DNA of 64,000 nt. Origin: Martinezella miluonensis. Lineage in GTDB: Bacteria; Pseudomonadota; Alphaproteobacteria; Rhizobiales; Rhizobiaceae. The translations under genes and the position numbers were made by a program. The stretch lies in assembly GCF_900094545.1 (NCBI RefSeq), contig NZ_FMAH01000034.1, positions 1-64,000 on the forward strand, in the 5' to 3' direction. The notes below the pieces were generated by a model. The model saw only the letters and a list, made by a program, of their open reading frames with translations. It did not search any database and was not told where the DNA came from. Each line of letters opens with the position of its first letter. Positions within the stretch are counted from its first letter, which is position 1. Positions 19,801 to 28,353 of this stretch are shown piece by piece.

Positions 19801-20961
19801 TCAGGCGTTGAGGCGCTGTTCGGCGAGCCGCACCCAGTAGGAAATGCCGTGGGCGATGGCTTCGTCGTTGAAGTCGTAGGCCGGGTTGTGCAGGCCGGCG
19901 GTGTCACCGTTGCCGACGAAGATGAAGGCGCCGGGGCGGGCGTTCAACATGTAGGAGAAATCCTCGCCGCCCATCATCGGGTCGATATCAGCTATGACGT
20001 TGCCGGCGCCGGCGATCTCCTCGGCGACCGCGATCGCATGGTCGGTCTCGTCGGCATGGTTGAAGGTGACCGGGTAGTTGCGCTGGAACTCGATCTCCAC
20101 CCCGGCGCCGTGGCTTGCGGCGATGCCGGAGACGATCTGCTTGAAGCGCTGTTCGGCGAGATCGCGCATCTCGGGATCGAGCGTGCGTATGGTGCCGGTG
20201 AAGCGCGCATCGTTCGGGATGACGTTATGCGCGTTGCCGGCATTGAACGTGGTGACGGAGACGACGACGGATTTCAGCGGATTGGCGCTGCGCGAGGCGA
20301 TGAGCTGCAGGTTGGAGATGATCTGCGCGCCGATCGCGATCGGGTCGATCGTATTGTGCGGCATGGCGGCGTGGCCGCCGACACCCTTGATGGAGATGGT
20401 GAATTCGTCCGTCGCCGCCATGATCGGACCCTTGCGGATGGCGAAGTGGCCGACGGGAAGGCCTGGCATATTGTGCATGCCGTAGACTTCCGCGATTTCG
20501 AAGCGCTCCATCATGCCGTCCTTGACCATGGCGTCGCCGCCGGCACCGCCTTCCTCGGCCGGCTGGAAGATGACGGCGATATTGCCGTTGAAATTGCGGT
20601 TTTCAGCGAGATATTTCGCCGCGCCCAAGAGCATGGCGGTGTGGCCGTCATGGCCGCAGGCATGCATCTTGCCGGGGGTTTCGGAAGCATAGGGCTTGCC
20701 GGTGATCTCGGTCAGCGGCAGGGCGTCCATATCGGCGCGCAGGCCGACCGTGCGCCCTTCGCCCTTGCCGCGGATCAGGCCGACGACGCCGGTGCGGCCG
20801 ATGCCGGTCACCACCTCGTCGACCCCGAAGGAGCGCAGCTTCTCGGCCACGAAGGCGGCAGTATTGTCAACCGCATAGAGGAGCTCCGGATGGGCATGGA
20901 TATGGCGGCGCCACTCGGTCACTTCGCCCTGGAGTTCTGCGGCTCTGTTCAAGATCGGCAT
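19801..20961 (-). CDS. M20-family amidohydrolase (hippurate hydrolase-like)
   Basis: Metal-dependent amidase/aminoacylase of peptidase family M20D, 386 residues. Metal-ligand regions are present: ADMDALPL, HACGHDGHTAMLLG, the catalytic/metal Glu pair in FQPAEEGGAGG, and HNMPGLPVG; the late His ligand lies in the NPAYDFNDEAI region. Such enzymes remove acyl groups from amino acids (hippurate, N-acetyl amino acids, indole-3-acetyl conjugates); the actual substrate is not readable. I start at 20961, preceded by AGGAAAA, because the longer frame upstream (to 21345) overlaps the divergent carboxypeptidase gene and has no family similarity. Confidence 0.9.
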   Translation of the reverse strand: MPILNRAAELQGEVTEWRRHIHAHPELLYAVDNTAAFVAEKLRSFGVDEVVTGIGRTGVVGLIRGKGEGRTVGLRADMDALPLTEITGKPYASETPGKMHACGHDGHTAMLLGAAKYLAENRNFNGNIAVIFQPAEEGGAGGDAMVKDGMMERFEIAEVYGMHNMPGLPVGHFAIRKGPIMAATDEFTISIKGVGGHAAMPHNTIDPIAIGAQIISNLQLIASRSANPLKSVVVSVTTFNAGNAHNVIPNDARFTGTIRTLDPEMRDLAEQRFKQIVSGIAASHGAGVEIEFQRNYPVTFNHADETDHAIAVAEEIAGAGNVIADIDPMMGGEDFSYMLNARPGAFIFVGNGDTAGLHNPAYDFNDEAIAHGISYWVRLAEQRLNA

Positions 20962-21154
20962 GCTGATTTTCCTGCTGCTCAATATTCGTTCTGGTTCAAC
21001 TTTCAGGTCGGTCGCACAGCCTCGGCCCGTTTGTCGCGGCCTTTGCGGCGTGCCACCGGCAAATAAAGTCGTCAATCGCCTTTGCCTTCTCCTAGCCATA
21101 TAGGTTAAATAGACGAAGCTTTCGAGAAAATTCCGGACCTCTGAAGGATAGATC

Positions 21155-22321
21155 GTGCCGACGAAGCAGAATCGTTTGTATGCCGCCATGCGGCTTGTCC
21201 CTGTGGCCGCAGCAGCATCCATGCTTTTTCTGTCGACCGCGCAGACGGCCGGAGCCAATCCGCATATTCTCGTCGATGTCAGCACCGGGCGCGTGCTCGA
21301 CCAGCAGGAGGCGTTTCGCCGCTGGTATCCCGCCTCGCTGACCAAGCTGATGACGACCTACGTCACCTTCCGTGCACTCCAGTCCGGCCAGATCAAGCTC
21401 GATACGCCCGTCGTGATGACGAAGCTCTCCGCTGGGCAGCCGCCGGCGAAGATGTACTTCAAGCCCGGTCAGAAGCTGACGCTCGACAATGCCTTGAAGA
21501 TGATGCTGGTCAAATCGGCAAACGATCTTGCCATGGCCGTCGCCGAGACCGTGGGCGGCTCGCAACAGGGCTTCGTGGCGCGGATGAACGCGGAAGCGGC
21601 CCGCCTCGGCATGCGCGACTCGCATTTCATCAACCCGAACGGCCTTCCCGGCAAGGGGCAATATACGACGGCGCGCGACCTTGCGATCCTCAGCGTGGCG
21701 CTGCGCCGCGAGTTCCCGCAATATGCCGGCTATTTCTCGCTGGAGGGCTTCACCAACGGCGTGAAGCAGGTGCCGAACATCAATATGCTCATTGGGCGCT
21801 TCGACGGCGCCGACGGCATGAAGACCGGCTTCATCTGCGCGTCCGGTTTCAACCAGATCGCATCGGCGACCCGCAACGGCCGTACGCTGATCTCGGTCGT
21901 TCTTGGAACCGACAGCCTGGCGGCCCGCGCCGACGATTCCGCCAATTTCCTGGAAAAGGGCTTCCAGAACCAGCTTTCCGGCAGCGAAACGCTGGCGACC
22001 CTGCGGCCCGGTGCGCCGTTGTCGAATGAGGTCGCCGATGTCACCGCCGACATCTGTAGCGCCAAGGGTGCGCATGCGCGCAGCGAAACCCGCGATCCCT
22101 TCGGCCGCACAAAGGTGCAGTCGCCCTATATTCACGAAATGGATCATGAGCCCAATTTCATCTATGCCGGCCTGATCGGCGGCCAGGACGTCGCGACCGC
22201 CGTCAAGGGCGATAAGGACGACGCCACGGCCAATGGCGATAAGGCCAGCAAGGGCGACAAGATCGCCGTCTCCGGCCGGGCGGCCAATGTGCCGATCCCG
22301 ATCCCGCGTCCCACTTTCTAA
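21155..22321 (+). CDS. D-alanyl-D-alanine carboxypeptidase, peptidase S11 family
   Basis: Low-molecular-weight penicillin-binding protein (388 residues) that trims the terminal D-Ala of peptidoglycan pentapeptides in the periplasm. The signal peptide is residues 1-34; the serine beta-lactamase-like motifs are all present: SLTK (nucleophile Ser and Lys, about residue 61), SAN (about 121) and KTG (in MKTGFICASG). The C-terminal stretch beyond 330 is lysine/aspartate-rich and ends in a proline-rich tail (VPIPIPRPTF), not the amphipathic anchor of PBP5. The start is a GTG at 21155 with GAAGGA ahead. Only 15 bp separate it from the COG0523 GTPase, so they are co-transcribed. Confidence 0.92.
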   Translation: MPTKQNRLYAAMRLVPVAAAASMLFLSTAQTAGANPHILVDVSTGRVLDQQEAFRRWYPASLTKLMTTYVTFRALQSGQIKLDTPVVMTKLSAGQPPAKMYFKPGQKLTLDNALKMMLVKSANDLAMAVAETVGGSQQGFVARMNAEAARLGMRDSHFINPNGLPGKGQYTTARDLAILSVALRREFPQYAGYFSLEGFTNGVKQVPNINMLIGRFDGADGMKTGFICASGFNQIASATRNGRTLISVVLGTDSLAARADDSANFLEKGFQNQLSGSETLATLRPGAPLSNEVADVTADICSAKGAHARSETRDPFGRTKVQSPYIHEMDHEPNFIYAGLIGGQDVATAVKGDKDDATANGDKASKGDKIAVSGRAANVPIPIPRPTF

Positions 22322-22336
22322 TATCGGATTGGAATC

Positions 22337-23527
22337 ATGAGCGTTTCGCAGCAAAGAGTGCCGGTTGCCATCCTGACCGGTTTCCTCGGTGCGGGTAAAT
22401 CGACCCTGCTCAATCGCATCCTCAAGGATGAGGCGATGCGCGATGCGGCCGTCATCATCAACGAATTCGGCGATGTCGGCATCGATCATCTGCTGGTGGA
22501 AAGCTCCGGCGATTCCATCATCGAGCTTTCCGACGGCTGCCTGTGCTGCACGGTGCGCGGCGAGCTGGTGGATACGCTGGCAAACCTCATGGATGCCATG
22601 CAGACCGGCCGTATCCGGCCGCTGAAACGCGTCGTCATCGAAACGACCGGTCTTGCCGATCCGGCTCCCGTCATGCAGTCGATCATGGGCAACCCGATCA
22701 TCGCCACCAATTTCGATCTGGATGGCGTCATCACGGTGGTCGATGCGGTCAACGGCTTGCAGACGCTCGACAATCATGAAGAGGCGCGCAAGCAGGTGGC
22801 CGTCGCCGATCGCCTGATCGTTTCCAAGACGGCAATTGCCGGCGCGGTGCCGGAAGCGCAGCTCGAGAGCCGGCTGAGGGCGCTCAATCCGCGCGCGCAG
22901 ATCATGAACGCCGACAGCGACGAGGCGGGCCGGGCGGCCATTCTCATCAACGGCCTCTATGATCCGGCTTCCAAGATCGCCGATGTCGGCCGCTGGCTGC
23001 GGGACGAGCTGGAGGCGGACGACGATCATCACCATCACCATGATGACCACGATCATGATCACCATCACGGCGATCACGGCCATCATCATCACCATCATGG
23101 GCACCACCACGGCCATCGGCATCAGCACGCCCACGACGTCACTCGCCATGACGGATCGATCCGGTCCTTCTCGATCGTCGAGACGCAGCCCATCGATCCG
23201 GTGGCGCTGGAAATGTTCATCGATCTCCTCCGTTCGGCGCATGGCGAAAAGCTCCTGCGCATGAAGGCGATCGTTGCCGTGTCGGATCGGCCGGAGCGTC
23301 CCGTCGTGCTTCATGGCGTGCAGAACATCTTCCATCCGCCGGTGCGGCTGCCGGCATGGCCAGACCCCGAAGACCGGCGCACGCGCATGGTGATCATCAC
23401 CAAGGATCTGCCAGAGGATTTCGTGAAGGGCTTGTTCGATGCCTTCCTCAGCAAGCCGCGCGTCGATACGCCTGATAGAGCGGCACTGCAGGACAATCCG
23501 CTCGCCGTGCCGGGGATGAGGTTTTAG
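22337..23527 (+). CDS. COG0523/CobW-family GTPase, histidine-rich metallochaperone
   Basis: G3E-family P-loop GTPase of 396 residues. It has the Walker A loop GFLGAGKST (about residues 15-23), the metal-binding CxCC motif in GCLCCTVRG, and ETTGLADPAP, followed after residue 280 by a CobW C-terminal domain. Between the domains (about residues 228-268) lies a linker with more than twenty histidines interspersed with Asp and Gly, a likely zinc or nickel/cobalt reservoir. Family members deliver metals, mostly zinc, to target enzymes; the cobalamin role of CobW is another option, but no cobalamin genes adjoin it. No Zur-like operator is evident. The stop codon TAG is shared with the start of a repeat element. 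Confidence 0.9.
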   Translation: MSVSQQRVPVAILTGFLGAGKSTLLNRILKDEAMRDAAVIINEFGDVGIDHLLVESSGDSIIELSDGCLCCTVRGELVDTLANLMDAMQTGRIRPLKRVVIETTGLADPAPVMQSIMGNPIIATNFDLDGVITVVDAVNGLQTLDNHEEARKQVAVADRLIVSKTAIAGAVPEAQLESRLRALNPRAQIMNADSDEAGRAAILINGLYDPASKIADVGRWLRDELEADDDHHHHHDDHDHDHHHGDHGHHHHHHGHHHGHRHQHAHDVTRHDGSIRSFSIVETQPIDPVALEMFIDLLRSAHGEKLLRMKAIVAVSDRPERPVVLHGVQNIFHPPVRLPAWPDPEDRRTRMVIITKDLPEDFVKGLFDAFLSKPRVDTPDRAALQDNPLAVPGMRF

Positions 23528-23633
23528 AGCATTTCCACTTTTCTTCGAATCGTGAAAATGCCCTACCTCCTTGTTTCTTTACGCATTCCGGACGGAAAAC
23601 CGCTGCGCACTTTTCCTGAAATTGCTTCGCTCT
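23526..23633. repeat. RIME1-like two-palindrome intergenic repeat, copy 1
   Basis: About 108 bp bounded by AGAGC and GCTCT. It contains two hairpins: GCATTTCC...AAAATGC, and one built on GGACGGAAAACCG...CACTTTTCC. It is near-identical to the copy at 59963-60065 and similar to 63708-63805, with a half copy at 39174-39217. Such elements are known in Rhizobiaceae as Rhizobium intergenic mosaic elements; it overlaps the TAG stop of the GTPase gene. Confidence 0.85.
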
Positions 23634-23677
23634 GATGAGGCCAAGCAACCCTCGAACCACGAGGATGGCCCCGATCG

Positions 23678-23911
23678 TCACCCTCTCCGGATTACGAAGC
23701 GATGGCCGCTGTCCGTCTTCTCGCTGGCGAGAAGCGTGTGGCCCTTTTCATTGCAGAGATGCGGGATGTCGATCACCGCGAGAGGGTCGGTCGTTTCCAC
23801 GGCCAAAGTCGCGCCGCTCGGCATGCCGCGCAGGCGCTTTTCCGTCTTGATCGCCGGATAGGGGCACTTCAGTCCGCGCAGATCGTAGATCTCGGCGTCG
23901 GGATTATTCAC
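23678..23911 (-). CDS. TusA/SirA-like sulfurtransferase-type protein
   Basis: 77-residue protein of the TusA (SirA-like) fold: the signature DLRGLKCPYPAIKTEKRL carries the conserved Cys-Pro-x-Pro segment with the single active cysteine, and the VIDIPHLCNEKGH region is the usual second half. TusA-like proteins relay sulfur or redox signals. The start is a GTG at 23911 that overlaps the stop codon of the L,D-transpeptidase gene by 8 bases, so the two are translationally coupled. Longer frames upstream would run into that gene and lack family similarity. Confidence 0.82.
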   Translation of the reverse strand: MNNPDAEIYDLRGLKCPYPAIKTEKRLRGMPSGATLAVETTDPLAVIDIPHLCNEKGHTLLASEKTDSGHRFVIRRG

Positions 23912-25199
23912 TCTTGGCCCAGAACTTCCAGAATGGCGGCTTCTTCGGCGGCTCGGTCTGTGCTGTCTCGACAGCCGGGTTCTGCGCATAAGCGAGCGGA
24001 TTGACGACGGGGCCGGAATTCATCGGGTTCGCCATCGGGATCGGGACATTTGCCGGAACGTTGGCCGCGACCAGCGGGCCGCCGGCTTGCTGTGCAGCGG
24101 CACTGGGGGCGGCATTCGCCAGGCGGATGCTTGCCGTCGTCGTCGGGCTGGCCACGGTGCCGCCGCGAGCGACCTGCTGTGCCGACTGGTTGGACATCAT
24201 CGACTCGAGATCGGCGACCTTCATCATCTTGCCGGCAGCAAGCGCGGTGCCGGTCGGCGCATAGGCAATATCGTGGCCCTTGCGCTGCTTGGCGACGACG
24301 GCCTTGCGCTCGGCCTCGCTCGGATCGTACCAGGCCATGCCGTCAAACTTCTTCGTGGCCGTGGCATAGTCTGCCTGATACTGCTTATCGTAAGTTGCAA
24401 GCGCTGTCTGCAGGGCGGGCGGGGTCGTCATGACAGGGCATTTGCCGCTGGCGTTGAACGGGCCGCTGGCCTGCTGGTTGAATACGTATTTCTTCTCGCA
24501 GACCTCGACTTCGGGCGGCCGCTTGGTGACTTCGAAATTGTCGTAGCCGACCTTCAGCATCTTCCAGAATTCGATATTGGAGCTGAGACGGTGCTTCCAC
24601 ATGTTTTCCGCGGTCATGCGGAAGGGGAAGGCCTCCAGCTGAACTGCCTTCTGGCCGCCCTTGAAGGCGTCGCGCGCGAAGGCATAGATTTCCAGCACTT
24701 GCTGATCGGTCATCGAATAGCAGCCCGACGACGAGCAGGCGCCGTGGATCATCAGATTGTTGCCGGTACGGCCGTTGGCGGCGTCGTAGCGGTTCGGGAA
24801 ACCGGTATTGATGGCGAGATAGTATTTCGAATTCGGGTTCAGGTTGGCCGGCGTCAGCATGTAGAAGCCTTCTGGCGCTTGCCGGTCGCCTTCCTTGACC
24901 TTCGGGCCGAGACGGCCGGACCAGGCGCAGATGCTATAACTCGCGATGACTTCGAAACGGCTGTTCTGGTTCGCCTTCAGGACCTCCATCGCGCCTTCTT
25001 CCTTGAAGATGCGGATCATGATCGGTGAATTGCGATCCATGCCCTTCTTCGCCATGTCGGCGAGGATATGGCTGGGGAGAGGTTGCTCGACCTTGTTCTT
25101 GACCTTCGACAGATCAACCGACGCAGTGTCCAACGCGTCATTGCAGCCGGCAAGTGCCAGCGCCATCAGGGAAACATAAGCAAGGTGACGGATGCGCAT
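23904..25199 (-). CDS. YkuD-family murein L,D-transpeptidase, lipoprotein
   Basis: 431-residue protein acting on peptidoglycan. The N-terminus is a lipoprotein signal with the lipobox LAGC (Cys19). The L,D-transpeptidase catalytic domain is residues about 60-190; the catalytic motif IHGACSSSGCYSM contains the conserved His and nucleophilic Cys in the HGxx14-17[S/T]HGChN-like arrangement of the YafK subgroup. The C-terminal 150 residues are low-complexity, rich in Ala, Val, Thr and Pro, and probably disordered. It could carry out 3-3 cross-linking or anchor an outer-membrane protein to murein, as its relatives do. Overlaps the TusA-like gene. Confidence 0.88.
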   Translation of the reverse strand: MRIRHLAYVSLMALALAGCNDALDTASVDLSKVKNKVEQPLPSHILADMAKKGMDRNSPIMIRIFKEEGAMEVLKANQNSRFEVIASYSICAWSGRLGPKVKEGDRQAPEGFYMLTPANLNPNSKYYLAINTGFPNRYDAANGRTGNNLMIHGACSSSGCYSMTDQQVLEIYAFARDAFKGGQKAVQLEAFPFRMTAENMWKHRLSSNIEFWKMLKVGYDNFEVTKRPPEVEVCEKKYVFNQQASGPFNASGKCPVMTTPPALQTALATYDKQYQADYATATKKFDGMAWYDPSEAERKAVVAKQRKGHDIAYAPTGTALAAGKMMKVADLESMMSNQSAQQVARGGTVASPTTTASIRLANAAPSAAAQQAGGPLVAANVPANVPIPMANPMNSGPVVNPLAYAQNPAVETAQTEPPKKPPFWKFWAKSE

Positions 25200-25427
25200 T
25201 CTGACTTAGCCCATAAATGCGAAGAGCGGCAGCTCGATCTGTTTCGCCACTCCCCTCGAAGCATGAAACGGAATCATAGACGGCTTATACTTGAAAATTC
25301 CTTACCAGCCTATGACGCGCCTGAGGCACGCCGGCAAGTTTTTCTTTGCCATAACGCTTCGATAACAGGAATGTGGCCAAGATTTGGCCTCATTCCCATT
25401 TTTGCAATTATATTTTCAGGCTGCAGT

Positions 25428-26381
25428 CTAGAGATTGCGGCCGATATTGAGGAACTTCTGGCGGCGGTCAGTGCGCAGTTGTTCGCCCGAACGGCTGGAA
25501 AGCTCGCTGAGCGCGTTCGCAATAATGTCGCCGGTTGCGGCGATCACGGTCTGCGGATCTCGATGTGCGCCGCCGAGCGGTTCCGGAATGATACCATCGA
25601 TGACGCCGAGGCTCTTCAGGTCGTCGGCGGTGATCTTCATATTCGTCGCGGCTTCCTTGGCGCGGGTTGAATCGCGCCACAGGATCGAGGCCGCGCCTTC
25701 GGGCGAAATCACGCTATAGATCGAATGTTCGAGCATATAGACGCGGTTGCCGGTGGCGATCGCGATGGCGCCGCCGGAGCCGCCTTCGCCGATGATGACG
25801 GAGACGATCGGAACCTTGAGGGCAAGGCTTATCTCGGTCGAGCGGGCAATCGCTTCTGCCTGACCGCGCTCTTCGGCTCCGACGCCGGGATAGGCGCCTG
25901 CGGTATCGACCAGCGTGATCACCGGAAGCTGGAAACGGTCAGCCATTTCCATGATGCGGATTGCCTTGCGGTAGCCTTCCGGCCGGGCGCTGCCGAAATT
26001 ATGCTTCAGGCGGCTCTTGGTGTCGTTGCCCTTCTCCTGACCGATAATGGCGACGGGCTGGCCGCGGAAGCGGGCAAAGCCCGCCTGGATGGCGGCGTCC
26101 TCGGAGAACTTGCGGTCGCCGGCCAGCGGGGTGAACTCCGTCAGCAGCGCACTGGCGTAGTCGACGAAATGCGGCCGCTGCGGATGGCGGGCGACCTGCG
26201 TCTTCTGCCAGGCATTGAGCTTGGAATAGATGTCGGCCGTCGCCTCGCGGACGCGGATTTCGAGCCGCGTCACTTCGTCGGAAGTGTCGATGCTCTCATC
26301 TTCGCTCGCCAGTTTCTTGAGCTCGTGAATCTTGCCTTCGAGATCCGAGATGGGCTTTTCGAAGTCGAGATAATTGTGCAT
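25428..26381 (-). CDS. accA: acetyl-CoA carboxylase carboxyltransferase, alpha subunit
   Basis: Alpha chain of the carboxyltransferase of acetyl-CoA carboxylase, first committed step of fatty-acid synthesis; partner of AccD. 317 residues, exactly the usual size. The crotonase-like fold signatures are present: GQEKGNDTKSRLKHNFG, the DTAGAYPGVGAEERGQAEAI stretch and GEGGSGGAIAIA (oxyanion-hole glycines), then HSIYSVISPEGAASILWRD. The start ATG at 26381 lies 63 bp from the xerD stop. No operon partner for fatty-acid synthesis is adjacent. Confidence 0.96.
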   Translation of the reverse strand: MHNYLDFEKPISDLEGKIHELKKLASEDESIDTSDEVTRLEIRVREATADIYSKLNAWQKTQVARHPQRPHFVDYASALLTEFTPLAGDRKFSEDAAIQAGFARFRGQPVAIIGQEKGNDTKSRLKHNFGSARPEGYRKAIRIMEMADRFQLPVITLVDTAGAYPGVGAEERGQAEAIARSTEISLALKVPIVSVIIGEGGSGGAIAIATGNRVYMLEHSIYSVISPEGAASILWRDSTRAKEAATNMKITADDLKSLGVIDGIIPEPLGGAHRDPQTVIAATGDIIANALSELSSRSGEQLRTDRRQKFLNIGRNL

Positions 26382-26444
26382 GAGGTGCGTTTCCGATCCT
26401 TTTGCGCGGGACGAGAGAAGGCGGCTTTAGCCAGTATGCCGGTC

Positions 26445-27419
26445 CTAATCCTGTTTTTTTGCCTGTTTGGCAAGGGGGTGATGCGTTTGCACGAGCTGAT
26501 GAAGGCGTTCTTCCAGCACATGTGTATAGATTTGCGTGGTCGAAATGTCCGAATGGCCGAGTAGTTCCTGCACCACGCGCAGGTCCGCGCCGTTCGCCAG
26601 AAGGTGGCTCGCGAAGGCATGGCGCATGACGTGCGGCGAGATCATCGAAGGCGTTAGCCCGGCGCGGATGGCAAGATCCTTGAGATCGCGGGCGAAGACC
26701 TGGCGCGGCAGATAACCCTGCTGTGAGGCTGCGGGAAAGAGCCATGGGCTTTCCGGTGCCGGCTGCTTGGCGTTTGCAGCCAGTTCGGCCTGTATGCGTC
26801 CATAGGCCTTCAAGGCGGCGATGGCCGATTGCGACAGCGGCACCAGCCTTTCCTTGTTTCCCTTGCCGCGGATGATCAGAAAGCGCCCTTCATGATCGAG
26901 CACCTTGGCGGGCAGGGTAACGAGTTCGCTGACGCGCATGCCGGTGGCATAGAGCAATTCCAGCAGTACGAGCATCCGCTGGCGCTGCAGCTGGTCGGGG
27001 CCTGCGGCGGCGGCTTCGTTTTCCGCCTGTGTCAGAAGACGCGTCACTTCGTCGACGCCCATGGTCTTCGGAAGGGGGCGGCCTTTTTTCGGTGCGTCGA
27101 GGATTCCCGTGGGATCGTCCGTGCGCAAGCCTTCCGCATAAAGGAATTTGTAGAATTGCCGCATGGCGGAGAGCCGCCGCGCCTGGGACGAGGGTTTGAA
27201 ACCCTGAGCCGAGAGGGAGGAAAGGTAGGCGCCGAGATCGTTCGAGCCCGCCTCGGTCAGGCGGACGCTCCGCCCGGACAGGAAGGAATGGAGATCGTCG
27301 AGATCGCGTTCATAGGATTGCAGGGTGTTGACCGCAGCACCACGCTCGGCACTCATCATCTCGAGGAAGGCTTCAAGGTGCGCCCGGCTCAGATCTCTCA
27401 CGCCAGCCCTTGCGTTCAT
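26445..27419 (-). CDS. xerD: tyrosine recombinase XerD
   Basis: Site-specific recombinase that resolves chromosome dimers at dif with XerC, under FtsK control. 324 residues, a little longer than E. coli XerD. The N-terminal SAM-like DNA-binding core is residues about 10-95; the catalytic residues are Arg in ATGMRVSEL, Lys in GKGNKERLVPL, His-x-x-Arg in HVMRHAFASHLL, His in LLGHSDISTTQ, and the nucleophile Tyr in QIYTHV. The start ATG (27419) overlaps the stop of a small upstream gene (ATGA), so it is translationally coupled; no separate ribosome-binding site is obvious. A longer frame upstream has no similarity. Confidence 0.93.
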   Translation of the reverse strand: MNARAGVRDLSRAHLEAFLEMMSAERGAAVNTLQSYERDLDDLHSFLSGRSVRLTEAGSNDLGAYLSSLSAQGFKPSSQARRLSAMRQFYKFLYAEGLRTDDPTGILDAPKKGRPLPKTMGVDEVTRLLTQAENEAAAAGPDQLQRQRMLVLLELLYATGMRVSELVTLPAKVLDHEGRFLIIRGKGNKERLVPLSQSAIAALKAYGRIQAELAANAKQPAPESPWLFPAASQQGYLPRQVFARDLKDLAIRAGLTPSMISPHVMRHAFASHLLANGADLRVVQELLGHSDISTTQIYTHVLEERLHQLVQTHHPLAKQAKKQD

Positions 27420-27601
27420 TGCTTCAACGAGCCGGTGACTGGTGGATTGCCCGTGACTGGCGGATTGATGCGCTCCGGCGGGATGCGGATGGTGATCTCG
27501 CGCGGCTGCGGATCGACGAAGAGAGCGAGCGCCCACATTGCCCCATATATCGATCCGCCGATCACCGCGCAGATGACAAGGAAGCGAAACAGGGTTGGCA
27601 T
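27416..27601 (-). CDS. small single-pass membrane protein coupled to xerD
   Basis: 61-residue hypothetical protein. One transmembrane helix (about residues 5-27) is followed by a proline- and arginine-rich tail ending in a short tandem duplication NPPVTG-NPPVTG. The start at 27601 has a strong GGAGAG box 9 bases upstream, and its stop overlaps the xerD start as ATGA, which argues that it is real and translated together with xerD. Small proteins in this position occur in related Rhizobiaceae, but I do not know a function. It reads divergently from aroK. Confidence 0.72.
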   Translation of the reverse strand: MPTLFRFLVICAVIGGSIYGAMWALALFVDPQPREITIRIPPERINPPVTGNPPVTGSLKQ

Positions 27602-27759
27602 TCGAACACTCTCCTCGTGCCAGTCACAGCCCTGGCGACGCAATAATCATATCCACCAAGCGTTAGCTGAAGGATATTGCAGACATGTTTACGCGGCGGC
27701 GTCTTGACGCTACCGGCGCATTTGACGATACCGTTTCCAAAGAAATTGTGAATGGGCCT

Positions 27760-28353
27760 ATGAGTGAACAAGTCCTGACCCTTGCAGAGAACCTCAGAGA
27801 CAAGGCGCGCGCCGCCCTGGGTCGGCGCAATCTTGTCCTAGTGGGGTTGATGGGAGCGGGCAAATCCTCGGTCGGCCGTTTGGTCGCGCAGCAGCTTAGC
27901 ATCCCCTTTGTCGACACTGACGCCGAGATCGAGCGCGTATCGCGCATGACGATTGCGGAACTTTTTGCTGCCTATGGCGAGCAGGAGTTTCGGGCGCTGG
28001 AAACGCGCGTCATCAAGCGGCTGTTGCGCGGCGGTCCGCGCGTGGTTTCGACCGGCGGCGGCGCTTTCATTAACGAGAATACGCGGCAGCATGTCAAGCG
28101 CGGCGGTCTTTCCGTCTGGCTGAAGGCCGATATCGACGTGCTCTGGGAGCGGGTCAACAAGCGCGACACGCGTCCGCTGCTTAAGACAGAAAATCCGAAA
28201 CAGACCCTCGAGAGCCTGATGAATGCGCGCTATCCGATCTATGCGGAAGCCGATCTCACGGTTCTGTCCCGCGATGTCAGCAAGGAAGTCATGGTCAAGG
28301 AAGTCCTTGCTGCCATCGTCGAGGGAAAGAAAGCAGAAAGCAAAGCCCCATGA
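27760..28353 (+). CDS. aroK: shikimate kinase
   Basis: Fifth step of the shikimate pathway: phosphorylates shikimate at the 3-hydroxyl. 197 residues. Walker A is GLMGAGKSSVGR (about residue 30); DTDAEIE holds the shikimate-binding Asp, FRALETRVI the conserved Arg/Glu, STGGGAF the Walker-B-like glycine loop and RPLL the lid arginine. I start at 27760 because the family begins shortly before this point; upstream in-frame ATG/GTG codons exist but have no better ribosome-binding site. Its end overlaps the aroB start (ATGA), so the aro genes form one operon with the downstream transporter. Confidence 0.93.
   Translation: MSEQVLTLAENLRDKARAALGRRNLVLVGLMGAGKSSVGRLVAQQLSIPFVDTDAEIERVSRMTIAELFAAYGEQEFRALETRVIKRLLRGGPRVVSTGGGAFINENTRQHVKRGGLSVWLKADIDVLWERVNKRDTRPLLKTENPKQTLESLMNARYPIYAEADLTVLSRDVSKEVMVKEVLAAIVEGKKAESKAP

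Noticed and set aside
21092..23335. 747-codon open frame on the minus strand opposite the S11 peptidase and COG0523 GTPase genes
   Set aside because: It mirrors two well-recognised genes in their antisense phase, has no family similarity or ribosome-binding site, and is rich in His/Asp/Arg as expected of a GC-rich shadow frame.
23571..23861. Open frames reading through the repeat at 23526-23633
   Set aside because: Translations of the repeat (RTENRCALFLK-type strings) recur at every copy, so they reflect the repeat and not proteins.
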